Assembly (NCBI RefSeq): GCF_004347735.1
Contig: NZ_SLTI01000007.1
Coordinates: 310,001 to 374,000, forward strand
Direction of reading: 5' to 3'
DNA from: Sulfuricurvum sp. IAE1
GTDB lineage: Bacteria > Campylobacterota > Campylobacteria > Campylobacterales > Sulfurimonadaceae
DNA length: 64,000 bases
Position numbers and translations under genes: made by a program. Positions 10,155-17,800 of this stretch are shown piece by piece (within the stretch, counting starts at the first letter, position 1; every line of letters begins with the position of its first letter). The notes under the pieces are model-generated. The model saw only the letters and a list, made by a program, of their open reading frames with translations, was not told where the DNA came from and searched no databases.

Positions 10155-10160
10155 TATAAT
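10155..10160 (+). promoter_or_regulatory. TATAAT box 6 nt before the CHAD start codon
   Basis: Perfect TATAAT just downstream of the preceding gene's stop. The A of the ATG at 10167 lies 7 nt beyond the last T, where transcription would be expected to begin, and no purine-rich ribosome site fits in between. Candidate leaderless promoter. Confidence 0.55.
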
Positions 10161-10166
10161 GATCGG

Positions 10167-10913
10167 ATGCGACTGAATGTACTTACCCAGTATCTGACCT
10201 ATCAGCTCTATCACGCTCTCACGCTCCTTGACGCGCTGATGCAAAACCGCGGGAGCGGCGACGTACACGATTTCAGGATCGCGATACGCCGCGTCCGTTC
10301 GGTAACGGCCCTGTTTCTCAGCGGGAGTGTCCCTTTCCCTTCAGAGCTCAAAGCGGCCGTCAAATCGACTAACCCTATCCGCGAACTCGACGTCCTGATC
10401 GAATCCCTCAAATCCAAACGTTACCCCAAAACCTGCCGAACGCTCTCTTTACTGCGGGGAAGACACGCCGATGCCGCGTTTTCACCGGAATTCAAAACGC
10501 AGACACTCAACGCAATCCGCAACCATTACGATACACTCTGCGACGCCGATCCCGACATCTCCTCTACGCACCTGATCGACACCGTTGAGCGCTATTACGC
10601 TTCGGCGCTCTCCGATTATGGGCGCATTTGCCCCGAAACCTCCCAAAAAGAGCTTCACCGCCTGCGGGTGCGCTTCAAAAACGCCCGCTACGGCCTCGAA
10701 TTTCTCGCCAGCTCCCAACTCCGGGAAGAACACCGCAAAATAGCCGAATGCAAAAAGATACAAAATCGGCTGGGAAGGGTCCAGGATGCGTACAATCAGG
10801 TGGAATGGCTGAAAAAAGTGTATAAACGATCCCCTTCCTCCGAAACCGCCGAACTGCTGCGGGAGCGAAAGAAGGAGCTCAAGGCGCTTAAAGCCGCCAG
10901 TCGATCGGCGTAA
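10167..10913 (+). CDS. CHAD domain protein
   Basis: CHAD proteins are all-helical domains with conserved histidines and basic residues that bind polyphosphate. The 248 residues contain the two hallmark helices: VHDFRIAIRRVRSVTALF near 32-49 and LHRLRVRFKNARYGLEFL near 155-175, plus the conserved LGRVQDAYNQVEWL near 210. No CYTH/triphosphatase domain is fused, and none is encoded next door. The C-terminus is Lys/Arg-rich. Its last 26 nt overlap the end of the convergent ung gene. No ribosome-binding site precedes the ATG. Polyphosphate binding is inferred from the family; the cellular role is unknown. Confidence 0.88.
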   Translation: MRLNVLTQYLTYQLYHALTLLDALMQNRGSGDVHDFRIAIRRVRSVTALFLSGSVPFPSELKAAVKSTNPIRELDVLIESLKSKRYPKTCRTLSLLRGRHADAAFSPEFKTQTLNAIRNHYDTLCDADPDISSTHLIDTVERYYASALSDYGRICPETSQKELHRLRVRFKNARYGLEFLASSQLREEHRKIAECKKIQNRLGRVQDAYNQVEWLKKVYKRSPSSETAELLRERKKELKALKAASRSA

Positions 10914-11562
10914 TGCCGTTACGAGTCAGGTAATCGTTGGTGCGGCTAAAGGGCTTGGAGCCGAAAAACCCTCTGTAAGCAGAGAGAGGAGAGGGGTGCG
11001 GGGCGCGCAGGATGCAGTGTTTATCCGCATCGATCATCGCCGCTTTTTTCCCGGCAGGAGCGCCCCACAGGATAAACACGATATGCTCGCGTCTTTGGCT
11101 GAGGGTCTGTATCACGCGGTCGGTAAAACGTTCCCATCCCCGTTCTTTGTGCGAAAACGCTTCCCCCGCGCGCACGGTAAGCAGCGTATTGAGCAACAGA
11201 ACACCTTCCTGCGCCCAGTGGGTCAGGTCCCCGCTTTGGGGATAAGGGCAACCGATATCGTCTACGAGCTCTTTGAAAATATTTTGCAACGACGGCGGAA
11301 GCGCTACGCCCTGACGCACCGAAAACGAAAGTCCGTGCGCCTGACCGGGCCCGTGATAGGGGTCTTGCCCCAAAATGACCGCTTTAACCCGGTCAAACGG
11401 GGTGGAATTGAACGCGTTGAAAATCTCGCTGCCGCGCGGATAGACCGTGTGGAACTTTTTCTCTTCGACCAGAAAAGTTTTCAATTCGCCCATATAGCTG
11501 TGGGAAAATTCCTCTTTGAGCGCCTCTTTCCAGCTCTCGTGAATCTGCGGATCGAGCGCCAT
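10888..11562 (-). CDS. ung: Uracil-DNA glycosylase (family 1)
   Basis: Removes uracil from DNA as the first step of base-excision repair. The 224 residues carry both family-1 signatures: GQDPYHGPGQAHGLSFSV (catalytic Asp and water-activating loop) and HPSPLSAYRGFFGS (the minor-groove-inserting loop with catalytic His). Length is standard. The start ATG at 11562 shares one base with the hspR stop (TAATG), so ung is the third gene of the cbpA-hspR-ung transcription unit and may therefore be heat-inducible here. Its 3' end overlaps the convergent CHAD gene by 26 nt. dUTPase is encoded elsewhere in the window (38439-39125). Confidence 0.97.
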   Translation of the reverse strand: MALDPQIHESWKEALKEEFSHSYMGELKTFLVEEKKFHTVYPRGSEIFNAFNSTPFDRVKAVILGQDPYHGPGQAHGLSFSVRQGVALPPSLQNIFKELVDDIGCPYPQSGDLTHWAQEGVLLLNTLLTVRAGEAFSHKERGWERFTDRVIQTLSQRREHIVFILWGAPAGKKAAMIDADKHCILRAPHPSPLSAYRGFFGSKPFSRTNDYLTRNGITPIDWRL

Positions 11563-11948
11563 TATTTGAGAATATCGTCTTCGAAAATGACCATCTCGTA
11601 AATGCTCCGTTTGGCCACCAGCGATTTTTCGGGGGGAACCGTACTGCTGTTGCGCAGACGGGAGAGTTCCATCCGCATCTCCGCCATCTCCTGTTCCATC
11701 GCTTCCATTTTGTCTTTCAGACGCATCACGACGTCGACCCCGGCAAGGTTGACGCCCAGTTCCCGCGTCAGGCGCAGGATCGTTTTGATCTTTTCGATGT
11801 CGCGCTGGGAATACAGCCGGATACGACCGTCCGAACGCGACGGCGAGATCAGGTTTTCACGCTCGTACTGGCGGAGCGTCTGAGGATGGATGTCGAGGAT
11901 CTTGGCGACAATGCTGATCATGTATACGGGTTCGTCGTAATGGTGCAT
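11562..11948 (-). CDS. hspR: MerR-family heat-shock repressor HspR
   Basis: Repressor of chaperone genes that binds HAIR inverted repeats. The 128 residues start with a MerR-type winged helix: [20 protein letters not shown], then the wing [18 protein letters not shown] coiled-coil dimerisation helix follows ([20 protein letters not shown]), and a short tail. There are no Cys metal or drug sensors, as expected for HspR. It lies 3 nt downstream of cbpA, and a HAIR-like operator sits on the promoter of that operon, so the unit is probably autoregulated. The order cbpA-hspR is the same in Campylobacter and Helicobacter. Confidence 0.94.
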   Translation of the reverse strand: MHHYDEPVYMISIVAKILDIHPQTLRQYERENLISPSRSDGRIRLYSQRDIEKIKTILRLTRELGVNLAGVDVVMRLKDKMEAMEQEMAEMRMELSRLRNSSTVPPEKSLVAKRSIYEMVIFEDDILK

Positions 11949-11951
11949 CTT

Positions 11952-12833
11952 CTACTCCTGGGGAAGCGATTTTTTCATCTGTTCGACGAGCTCGGGGTCG
12001 ATTTTCTCAAGCGGCGGAAGAACGATGTTGGCTTTGAGATACAGATCGCCGCGCATCCCGCTTTGGCGGTTCGTGACCCCCATCTCCTTGAGACGGAAGC
12101 GCTGACCGTTTTTGGTGTTTTCGGGGACTTTGAGGGTTACCTCTTTCTCCAGCGTCTGGACGCTCACCTTCCCGCCGAAGAGTGCCGCATAAAGGGGTAC
12201 GTTGAACGTTTTGACCAGGTTGTCCCCTTCACGCTCGTATTCGGGATTGGGAGCGACGTCGATGCGCAGGTACAGATCGCCGGCCTGCCCTCCCGCCCGT
12301 TTCCCTTTGCCGCGGACGCGCAATTTTTCGCCGCTTTTGATCCCGGCGGGTATCTTGATGTCGAAGCTCTCCCCCGAGAGGCTGATCGTGTGCTTGCCGC
12401 CCAGTACGGCGACAGCGAACGGAACCGTCACGTTGGCGTCGATGTCGAGGTTCATCCCCCCGAAGCCGCCGCCGAAGCCGCCGCCGCCGAAACCGCCGAA
12501 ACCACCCCCGAAGCCGCCGCCGAAGCCGCCGCCCTGTCCGAAAATGTTGCGCAATATATCGTCCAGATCGACATTGGCCCCCTGGCCTCGCGCGAAATCG
12601 TGAAAATTCTGGCCACCGAACATCGCGTCACCGTACTGATCGTATTTGGCCCGTTTTTCTTTGTCGCTGAGAACTTCATAGGCGGCATTGATCTCTTTGA
12701 ATTTTTCTTCGGCCTTGGGATCTTTGTTGACGTCGGGATGGTACTGACGCGCCAGTTTACGGTAGGCTTTTTTGATCTCCGCCTCGCTGGCACCGGGTGA
12801 AACTTCGAGCGTGGTATACAAACTTTTTGACAT
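11952..12833 (-). CDS. cbpA: DnaJ-like co-chaperone CbpA
   Basis: J-domain co-chaperone that stimulates DnaK. Residues 1-70 form the J-domain with the HPD tripeptide ([19 protein letters not shown]); then a long Gly/Phe region around 95-135; then the beta-rich substrate domains with [20 protein letters not shown] and [18 protein letters not shown]. The Cys-rich zinc fingers of DnaJ are absent, so this is the CbpA class, 293 residues. An AGGAACC ribosome site precedes the ATG at 12833. It heads the cbpA-hspR-ung unit under a consensus promoter that overlaps a HAIR operator, so heat-shock derepression through HspR is the likely control. Confidence 0.94.
   Translation of the reverse strand: MSKSLYTTLEVSPGASEAEIKKAYRKLARQYHPDVNKDPKAEEKFKEINAAYEVLSDKEKRAKYDQYGDAMFGGQNFHDFARGQGANVDLDDILRNIFGQGGGFGGGFGGGFGGFGGGGFGGGFGGMNLDIDANVTVPFAVAVLGGKHTISLSGESFDIKIPAGIKSGEKLRVRGKGKRAGGQAGDLYLRIDVAPNPEYEREGDNLVKTFNVPLYAALFGGKVSVQTLEKEVTLKVPENTKNGQRFRLKEMGVTNRQSGMRGDLYLKANIVLPPLEKIDPELVEQMKKSLPQE
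12455..12535. repeat. Tandem GC-rich repeat coding the Gly/Phe region of CbpA
   Basis: About 80 bp made of repeated GCCGCCGAAGCC-like units (plus strand). It encodes alternating [10 protein letters not shown] blocks of the Gly/Phe linker. In-frame unit gains or losses would change linker length without frameshift. Confidence 0.75.
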
Positions 12834-12874
12834 GATCGGTTCCTAAAAATATATCGGTCTGTTTTTCTAAAAAA

Positions 12875-12904
12875 ATTATAGCACTAACATTGAGTCCGTG
12901 TCAA
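12875..12904 (-). promoter_or_regulatory. Consensus sigma-70 promoter of cbpA-hspR-ung
   Basis: On the minus strand, TTGACA occupies 12904-12899 and TATAAT 12880-12875, with an 18-nt spacer. Both hexamers match the consensus exactly. The expected start of transcription leaves a leader of about 35 nt before the cbpA ATG at 12833. Two perfect hexamers are unusual for a Campylobacterota promoter and fit a strong promoter that is held down by a repressor. Confidence 0.8.
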
Positions 12905-12909
12905 TCAAG
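12889..12909. promoter_or_regulatory. HAIR-like HspR operator
   Basis: Minus-strand reading CTTGATT-N7-ACTCAAT. The HAIR consensus is CTTGAGT-N7-ACTCAAG, so 12 of 14 defined positions match with exact spacing. It covers the -35 hexamer and half of the spacer of the cbpA promoter, so bound HspR would block RNA polymerase. Confidence 0.78.
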
Positions 12910-12957
12910 TTAAAAACAGTATGTTCGCAGGACAGGGATTACAGAAGGGGTTATGTG

Positions 12958-12984
12958 TTGCGCCCCTGAGGCGCAATGTTTTTT
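12958..12984 (+). terminator. Hairpin with T-run next to the purH stop codon
   Basis: Perfect 7-bp stem TTGCGCC/GGCGCAA with a 5-nt loop, followed on the plus strand by TGTTTTTT. The T-run is on the plus strand and overlaps the purH stop codon. Purine-run orientation makes it a terminator for rightward transcripts; for purH itself there is a hairpin but no U-run. No rightward gene ends here, so it may block antisense reading into purH. Confidence 0.4.
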
Positions 12985-14518
12985 AGTGGAGGAAATGGCG
13001 AATGCCGGTGAAATAGAGGGCCATGCCGTGCTCGTCGGCGGCAGCGATCACCTCGTCGTCCCGAACCGAGCCGCCCGGCTGGATAACGGTTTTGACTCCC
13101 GCACCCGCGGCCGCGTCGATCGAATCGCGAAACGGGAAAAACGCTTCACTGGCCAGTGCCGAACCGCTGACGTCCAGCCCCATCTCTTCGGCTTTTTTGA
13201 GGGCGCAGCGGGCCGCGTCGACACGTGAGGTCATCCCCATGCCGACCGCCACCATCGCACCGTTTTTGACGTAAACGACGCAGTTTGATTTGGTCAGAGA
13301 AGCTACCTTGTAAGCGATTTCGGCGTCTTTAAGCTCCTGCGCGCTTGCCGTGTGCTTGGTCACGAGTTTGGCATTTTTCACCTCATCGTCGGCAACCTTG
13401 TCGGCATCCTGGAATACGAATCCGCCGTCGATATGTTTGAAATCGACCGCGTCGTTGCTCAGGACGATACGCTCCGCACCGTATTCGAAAAGTTTGAGAC
13501 GTTTTTTCGGTTCGAACACTTTTTGGGCCTCTTCGTCGATCCGGCCGGCGATGATCACTTCGAGGAACATCTCGTTCATCTTTTCGGCGAGCTCTTTGGT
13601 AACCACGCCGTTCACCGCGACGACGCCGCCGAAAGCGGAGACGGGATCGCATTTGAGCGCTTCGGTATAGGCGTCAAGCAGGTTGTCGCGGATCGCAAAA
13701 CCGCACGGGTTACCGTGTTTGACGATACAGACGGCGTTTTCATCTCCGAATGCAGCCGCAATCTTCACCGCGCCGCTGATGTCGGTGAGGTTGTTGAAGC
13801 TTGCTTCCCCTTTGAGGGTTTTGAAGTTTTGGGTGAAAAACGCGTCGAATTCGTACAACGCCCCTTTCTGGTGCGGATTTTCGCCGTAACGGGTATCCAT
13901 CACCTTGTTCCCGACGATAAACTGTTTGGCACCCATGCCGTTGTTGAAGCGTTTGTTCATGTAGTTGGCGATCATGCCATCGTACGCGGCGGTATGTTCG
14001 TACGCCTTGATCATCAGGTCACGGCGGAATTCGACGCTGTTGAGGCCGTTTTCGATCGCATTGAGGACGAGCGAATAATCGCTTGGATCGGTCACGATCA
14101 CGACGCTGTCAAAGTTTTTTGCCGCCGAACGGACCATTGCCGGGCCGCCGATGTCGATGTTTTCGATGATCTCTTCGAAATCGTCGGTTTTCTCGATCGT
14201 CGCTTTGAACGGATAGAGGTTGACGCACACCAGATCGATCGCCTCGACGCCCAGTTCTTTCGCCTGGTCGAGGTGCGACTGTTTGTCGCGGCGGTGAAGA
14301 ATCCCCCCGTGGATATAGGGGTTGAGGGTTTTCACCCGTCCCTCGAAACATTCGGGGAATTTGGTCACTTCGTCGATTTCGATCGCATCGATCCCCTCTT
14401 CACGGAGAAGTTTGTAGGTTCCTCCCGTCGAAATGATCTGGTACCCCAGGCCGATCAGGGATTTCGCGAACAGAGCGATATTCGTTTTGTCGCTTACACT
14501 GAGCAAAGCGCGCTTCAT
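12983..14518 (-). CDS. purH: Bifunctional AICAR transformylase/IMP cyclohydrolase
   Basis: Catalyses the last two steps of IMP synthesis. The 511 residues show the N-terminal MGS-type cyclohydrolase domain ([19 protein letters not shown], then [14 protein letters not shown] and [19 protein letters not shown]) and the C-terminal transformylase domain with [27 protein letters not shown] and the terminal [20 protein letters not shown]. Length is standard. An AAAGGA ribosome site precedes the ATG at 14518. It stands alone: upstream is the divergent hypoxanthine-DNA glycosylase gene and downstream the cbpA promoter. Confidence 0.98.
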   Translation of the reverse strand: MKRALLSVSDKTNIALFAKSLIGLGYQIISTGGTYKLLREEGIDAIEIDEVTKFPECFEGRVKTLNPYIHGGILHRRDKQSHLDQAKELGVEAIDLVCVNLYPFKATIEKTDDFEEIIENIDIGGPAMVRSAAKNFDSVVIVTDPSDYSLVLNAIENGLNSVEFRRDLMIKAYEHTAAYDGMIANYMNKRFNNGMGAKQFIVGNKVMDTRYGENPHQKGALYEFDAFFTQNFKTLKGEASFNNLTDISGAVKIAAAFGDENAVCIVKHGNPCGFAIRDNLLDAYTEALKCDPVSAFGGVVAVNGVVTKELAEKMNEMFLEVIIAGRIDEEAQKVFEPKKRLKLFEYGAERIVLSNDAVDFKHIDGGFVFQDADKVADDEVKNAKLVTKHTASAQELKDAEIAYKVASLTKSNCVVYVKNGAMVAVGMGMTSRVDAARCALKKAEEMGLDVSGSALASEAFFPFRDSIDAAAGAGVKTVIQPGGSVRDDEVIAAADEHGMALYFTGIRHFLH

Positions 14519-14603
14519 GCAGTTCCTTTGTACGGGTCGTGCGCCCGTGAATTAATGGCGGAATTTTAGCTGAATATGCTTTAAGGTAAGGTAAAGTTTT
14601 ATC

Positions 14604-15098
14604 ATGAGTCTGTACCGTCACCCATTTGAACCGATCATCGACGAGCACACGCGGGTATTGTTTTTAGGAAGTTTCCCCAGTATCGCGTCGTTCGAACAAT
14701 CGTTTTATTACGCCCATCCACGCAATGCGTTCTGGCCGATCCTGGAGTCAATTTTCGGCGTCTCGCTCTGCTCCAACGAAGAGAAAAAAATATTTTGTCT
14801 TGAAAAAGGGATCGGATTGTGGGATGTGATCGGCAGCTGTGAGCGGAGCAATTCGAGCGATACGAATCTCAAAAAATGTGTTCCCAACGATTTCGCGGAT
14901 CTGAGGGAACGATACCCCGGCATCCGCAGAATCGGGTGCACGGGGAAAAAAAGCTTTGATCTGTTTATGAAATATTATGGTCGAAGCGGCATAGAAGCGG
15001 TGCAGCTCCCCTCCACCTCGCCGGCTCACGCGTCGATGAAAAGGGAAGAAAAAGAGAGGATTTACAAAGCCTTTCTCGAAGATAACGGGATTCTTTAA
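14604..15098 (+). CDS. DNA-deoxyinosine (hypoxanthine) glycosylase, UDG superfamily
   Basis: Small UDG-superfamily enzyme of the hypoxanthine-DNA glycosylase type, which excises deaminated adenine. The 164 residues contain LFLGSFPSIASFEQSFYYA with the family's active-site loop, followed by HPRNAFWPILESIFGV, then GIGLWDVIGSCERSNSSD and, near the C-terminus, LPSTSPAHASM, corresponding to the second UDG motif. It diverges from purH, and its stop overlaps the convergent carboxypeptidase gene by 4 nt. Alternative reading as a Mug-type mismatch glycosylase is possible; the GSFPS motif favours the deoxyinosine subfamily. Confidence 0.85.
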   Translation: MSLYRHPFEPIIDEHTRVLFLGSFPSIASFEQSFYYAHPRNAFWPILESIFGVSLCSNEEKKIFCLEKGIGLWDVIGSCERSNSSDTNLKKCVPNDFADLRERYPGIRRIGCTGKKSFDLFMKYYGRSGIEAVQLPSTSPAHASMKREEKERIYKAFLEDNGIL

Positions 15099-15898
15099 CT
15101 GTTGAGAACCTGTTCGAAAATCGATTTAGCCGTTTTCCAGCGGTCTCCCTTGGCGTTCATCATCACGATCACGCAGTCTTTTCCGTCTTTTTTCGCCCGG
15201 GCGATGAGACACGGTCCCGCTTTGGCGGTATAACCCGTTTTGATCCCGACCGCGTACTGATAGCGGTTGAGGAGGCGGTTGTGCGTATAGGCGTAAAACT
15301 CACGGTTCTTATTGAGGGCACGGTATCGATGCTCGTTCATTTTGCTGATTTCGTTGAATTTGCGGTTTTGGATCGCGTATTCCGCCATTTTGAGCAGGTC
15401 TTTGGGGGTCGAGTAATGCCCTTTCGTATCGTATCCGCAAGGGTTGGTAAAACGGGTATGGTTCATCCCGATCGCCCTGGCCTTGGCGTTCATCATTTCG
15501 ACGAACCGTTCCTCGCTCCCCCCCACGGCGATAGCGATCGCCTTGGCCGCATCGTTGTCCGATTTGATCATCGCCGCCTTGATGAGATCCTCCAGTCGGA
15601 TCACATCGCCTCTCCGGTATCCTGCGATGGTGGGCTCGACCCGAGTCATTTCCCGCGTGATCGTCACCGGCTGCGCGAGGTTTCCGCGCTCGATCGCCAG
15701 AATCGCCGTCATTACTTTCGTCAGGCTGGCGGGCTGAACCTCCTTGAACGGTTCCTTGGCGTAGAGGGTCTGCTTGGCGCTGAGGTCCTTGACTATGAGG
15801 GCTTCGACTTCGAGCTTGCTAAGCTCGGCTTTGTTGATATCGCCGTACAGGCTGAGAGAAAAAGTAAATAAGAGTGCGCTAAAGCGTTTGATGATCAT
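15095..15898 (-). CDS. dacA: D-alanyl-D-alanine carboxypeptidase (PBP5/6-like)
   Basis: Penicillin-binding protein that trims the terminal D-Ala of peptidoglycan stem peptides in the periplasm. A signal peptide (MIIKRFSALLFTFSLSLYG) is followed by the three active-site motifs: SLTK (SxxK) in QPASLTKVMTAIL, SDN (SxN) in IKSDNDAAKAIAIAVGGS, and KTG in GIKTGYTAKAGPC. At 267 residues it is shorter than PBP5 and lacks that protein's C-terminal beta domain and amphipathic membrane anchor, so it is probably soluble. AAAGGAATCGT precedes the ATG. It is convergent with the DNA glycosylase gene and divergent from the His-rich gene. Confidence 0.93.
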   Translation of the reverse strand: MIIKRFSALLFTFSLSLYGDINKAELSKLEVEALIVKDLSAKQTLYAKEPFKEVQPASLTKVMTAILAIERGNLAQPVTITREMTRVEPTIAGYRRGDVIRLEDLIKAAMIKSDNDAAKAIAIAVGGSEERFVEMMNAKARAIGMNHTRFTNPCGYDTKGHYSTPKDLLKMAEYAIQNRKFNEISKMNEHRYRALNKNREFYAYTHNRLLNRYQYAVGIKTGYTAKAGPCLIARAKKDGKDCVIVMMNAKGDRWKTAKSIFEQVLNS

Positions 15899-15959
15899 AC
15901 GATTCCTTTAAAACTTTTTTGATTATGACATACGAAAGCAAACCCTATGCCATCTGTGC

Positions 15960-15965
15960 TAAAAT
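15960..15965 (+). promoter_or_regulatory. Putative -10 box for the His-rich protein gene
   Basis: TAAAAT preceded by TGTGC, 27 nt upstream of the ATG at 15992. Its position supports 15992 rather than an ATG at 15947, which would lie upstream of the transcript start. Confidence 0.4.
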
Positions 15966-15991
15966 TCGCGTCAAAAAAAAGGGGGGGAAAG

Positions 15992-16270
15992 ATGCGACGC
16001 TTCAAACGTTTATTCGCCGTTTTGTTCGTCGTATCGACTCTTTTGGGCGCGCTGCACGAAGTGATCCACGATCACGACCATCACGCGGACGCGCACATGG
16101 AAGAGAGCTGTCCTCTCTACCTGCTGGGGCACACTCCCGTCGTACTCAACGAAGAGGCTCACCTCGAAACCCTCGCCGCTACGTTCGAACCCTATAAAAC
16201 CCCTCCTGAGACTCACGCATCCAATATCCCGGTCCTTTTCAAAAACCGCTCGCCTCCCCTCTCTTCTTAA
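15992..16270 (+). CDS. Small His-rich exported protein of unknown function
   Basis: A 92-residue product starting MRRFKRLFAVLFVVSTLLGA, a clear export signal, then a metal-ligand cluster HEVIHDHDHHADAHMEESC: seven His, several Asp/Glu and one Cys within 20 residues. The rest has no recognised domain. The start is set by a GGGGGGGAAAG purine run just before ATG 15992; an upstream in-frame ATG at 15947 would put basic residues before the signal. It lies 57 nt before an outer-membrane protein gene with its own His-rich segments. Binding of zinc, copper or nickel in the periplasm is inferred from composition only. Confidence 0.75.
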   Translation: MRRFKRLFAVLFVVSTLLGALHEVIHDHDHHADAHMEESCPLYLLGHTPVVLNEEAHLETLAATFEPYKTPPETHASNIPVLFKNRSPPLSS

Positions 16271-16327
16271 GCACATCAACCCATTTTACTCAGCACGATT
16301 GCAAAATTACACGACCAGGAAACCGTT

Positions 16328-17740
16328 ATGATGAATAAACTTGTATTGTCCGCCCTGGCGGCGGCAGCTTTGTCGGCCGACAGCACGGAACTTCAAAACC
16401 TCAAAGCGCAAATGGCGCAGATGGAAGCGATGATGAAAACGATGCAGCAGAAAATTGCAGCACTCGAAAATGCCGGTACGGCTAAAACAACCCTTAACGA
16501 AGAGGCGCATGAACACCCGGCGGATGAGCATCAGGATCATTCCCTCGCACATGAGGTCCACAAAGCCGCTTCAGGCATCGATATCTCACTGGTGCTGGAC
16601 GCTTCGTACGTCAACCGTTCCAAAAAAGACGAAGAGCTGGCTCACCTCGAGCTCCCCGGCGTCGCGCACGGACTGTTCGCACCGCACAACCATAACGGCT
16701 CAAGCCATCCGACCTATAACGCCCAAAACGGCTTCAACCTCAATTACGGAGAACTCGGGCTGCACAGCAGCGTAACACCCAATGTCGAAGCCGAAGCGCT
16801 CCTCCATTTTTCCGAAAACGCGGTCGATATCGAGGAAGCCTTTTTCACGTTTTGCAACCTCCCCTACGGCCTCCACCTCAAAGGGGGGAAATTCCTCAGT
16901 GATTTCGGCTATCTTAACTCAACCCACCATCATGAATGGAGTTTTTCAGACATGCCGCTGGTGTACGAAGCGTTCCTGGGCAATCACGGCATCGACGAAA
17001 TCGGGGTTCAGCTGCAGTGGGTCGCACCGACGAGCAACTACCTGATGGCCGGCTTCGAAGCGCTTCAGGGGAAAAACGAATCGATGTTCGGGAATGAAGC
17101 GCTCTCCGACCCCCGTGATACCGAAGTGACCCTTTCGGGATCGCCGTCGCAGCCTTCTTTGCTCATCGGTTACGTCAAAACCGCCGCAGAATTTGCAGAC
17201 ACGACCTTAAGCGCCGGCGTCAGCTGGGCTCGCGGCAAAAGCCGGATCGACCATTTCAGCGACGAGACTCCTTACGGATTCAGCGGTGAAAGCGACCTTT
17301 ACGGCATCGATTTCACCCTGCACCACCGCTTTTCGGGAGGGGCTTTCCTCACCTGGCAAAACGAATGGCTCCACCGCGATATGGAGGGAACCTATTTCGC
17401 CGACGACGGTACGACACTCACCCCCTCGGCAATCCGCAAAAAACAGTCGGGATATTATTCGCAGCTGGTCTATTCTCCCGATGAGTTCTGGGGAATCGGG
17501 GCCCGTTACGACATGATCGACCGCAACGACGTTACCGGAACCGACCTTTTCTCCCCCGAGAATATGGACCAATATACCGCGATGATCGAATACCGGGACG
17601 GGGAATTCGCCCGCTATCGGCTGCAATACACCCATTCCGACGCCTTTTTCAACGAAGCGCAGCAGCGTCAGAACATCGATTCGCTGATTTTCTCGGTCAA
17701 CCTTCTACTGGGATCGCATTCGGACCATTCGCACGACTAA
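16328..17740 (+). CDS. Predicted outer-membrane beta-barrel with His-rich segments
   Basis: 470 residues: signal peptide (MMNKLVLSALAAAALSADS), a coiled coil near 20-50 (LKAQMAQMEAMMKTMQQKIA), a His/Glu-rich linker near 60-80 (HEHPADEHQDHSLAHEVH), then a long alternating beta region typical of a 14-18 strand barrel. A second His group is HNHNGSSHP near 118, a third THHHEW near 200. The C-terminus ends SHSDHSHD rather than with the usual aromatic residue. AGGA lies 7 nt before the ATG. The family resembles porin-like proteins found near metal-uptake genes, but I cannot name it. No Zur- or Fur-type box was seen upstream. With the preceding His-rich gene it may form a metal-acquisition unit (inference). 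Confidence 0.8.
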   Translation: MMNKLVLSALAAAALSADSTELQNLKAQMAQMEAMMKTMQQKIAALENAGTAKTTLNEEAHEHPADEHQDHSLAHEVHKAASGIDISLVLDASYVNRSKKDEELAHLELPGVAHGLFAPHNHNGSSHPTYNAQNGFNLNYGELGLHSSVTPNVEAEALLHFSENAVDIEEAFFTFCNLPYGLHLKGGKFLSDFGYLNSTHHHEWSFSDMPLVYEAFLGNHGIDEIGVQLQWVAPTSNYLMAGFEALQGKNESMFGNEALSDPRDTEVTLSGSPSQPSLLIGYVKTAAEFADTTLSAGVSWARGKSRIDHFSDETPYGFSGESDLYGIDFTLHHRFSGGAFLTWQNEWLHRDMEGTYFADDGTTLTPSAIRKKQSGYYSQLVYSPDEFWGIGARYDMIDRNDVTGTDLFSPENMDQYTAMIEYRDGEFARYRLQYTHSDAFFNEAQQRQNIDSLIFSVNLLLGSHSDHSHD

Positions 17741-17787
17741 GCTTCTCTCGCCGGCGCGGCGTATGATGCTTCGCCGTAAATTAGTGC

Positions 17788-17793
17788 TATAAT
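17788..17793 (+). promoter_or_regulatory. Extended -10 box 7 nt before the mlaE start codon
   Basis: TGCTATAAT gives an extended -10 (TGn plus perfect TATAAT). The A of ATG 17801 is 8 nt after the last T, the usual start point of transcription, and there is no ribosome site. Candidate leaderless promoter for the lipid-transport operon. Confidence 0.6.
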
Positions 17794-17800
17794 CTAGTTC

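Noticed and set aside
12455-12535. CRISPR-like or microsatellite array
   Set aside because: Repeats are in frame, have no spacers and encode the Gly/Phe linker of CbpA.
13352-14569. 405-codon plus-strand frame opposite purH
   Set aside because: Antisense artefact; purH motifs cover the whole span on the minus strand.
15947-15991. N-terminal extension of the His-rich protein from ATG 15947
   Set aside because: It would add a basic non-hydrophobic stretch before the signal peptide and start upstream of the likely transcript start; the purine-rich ribosome site fits 15992.
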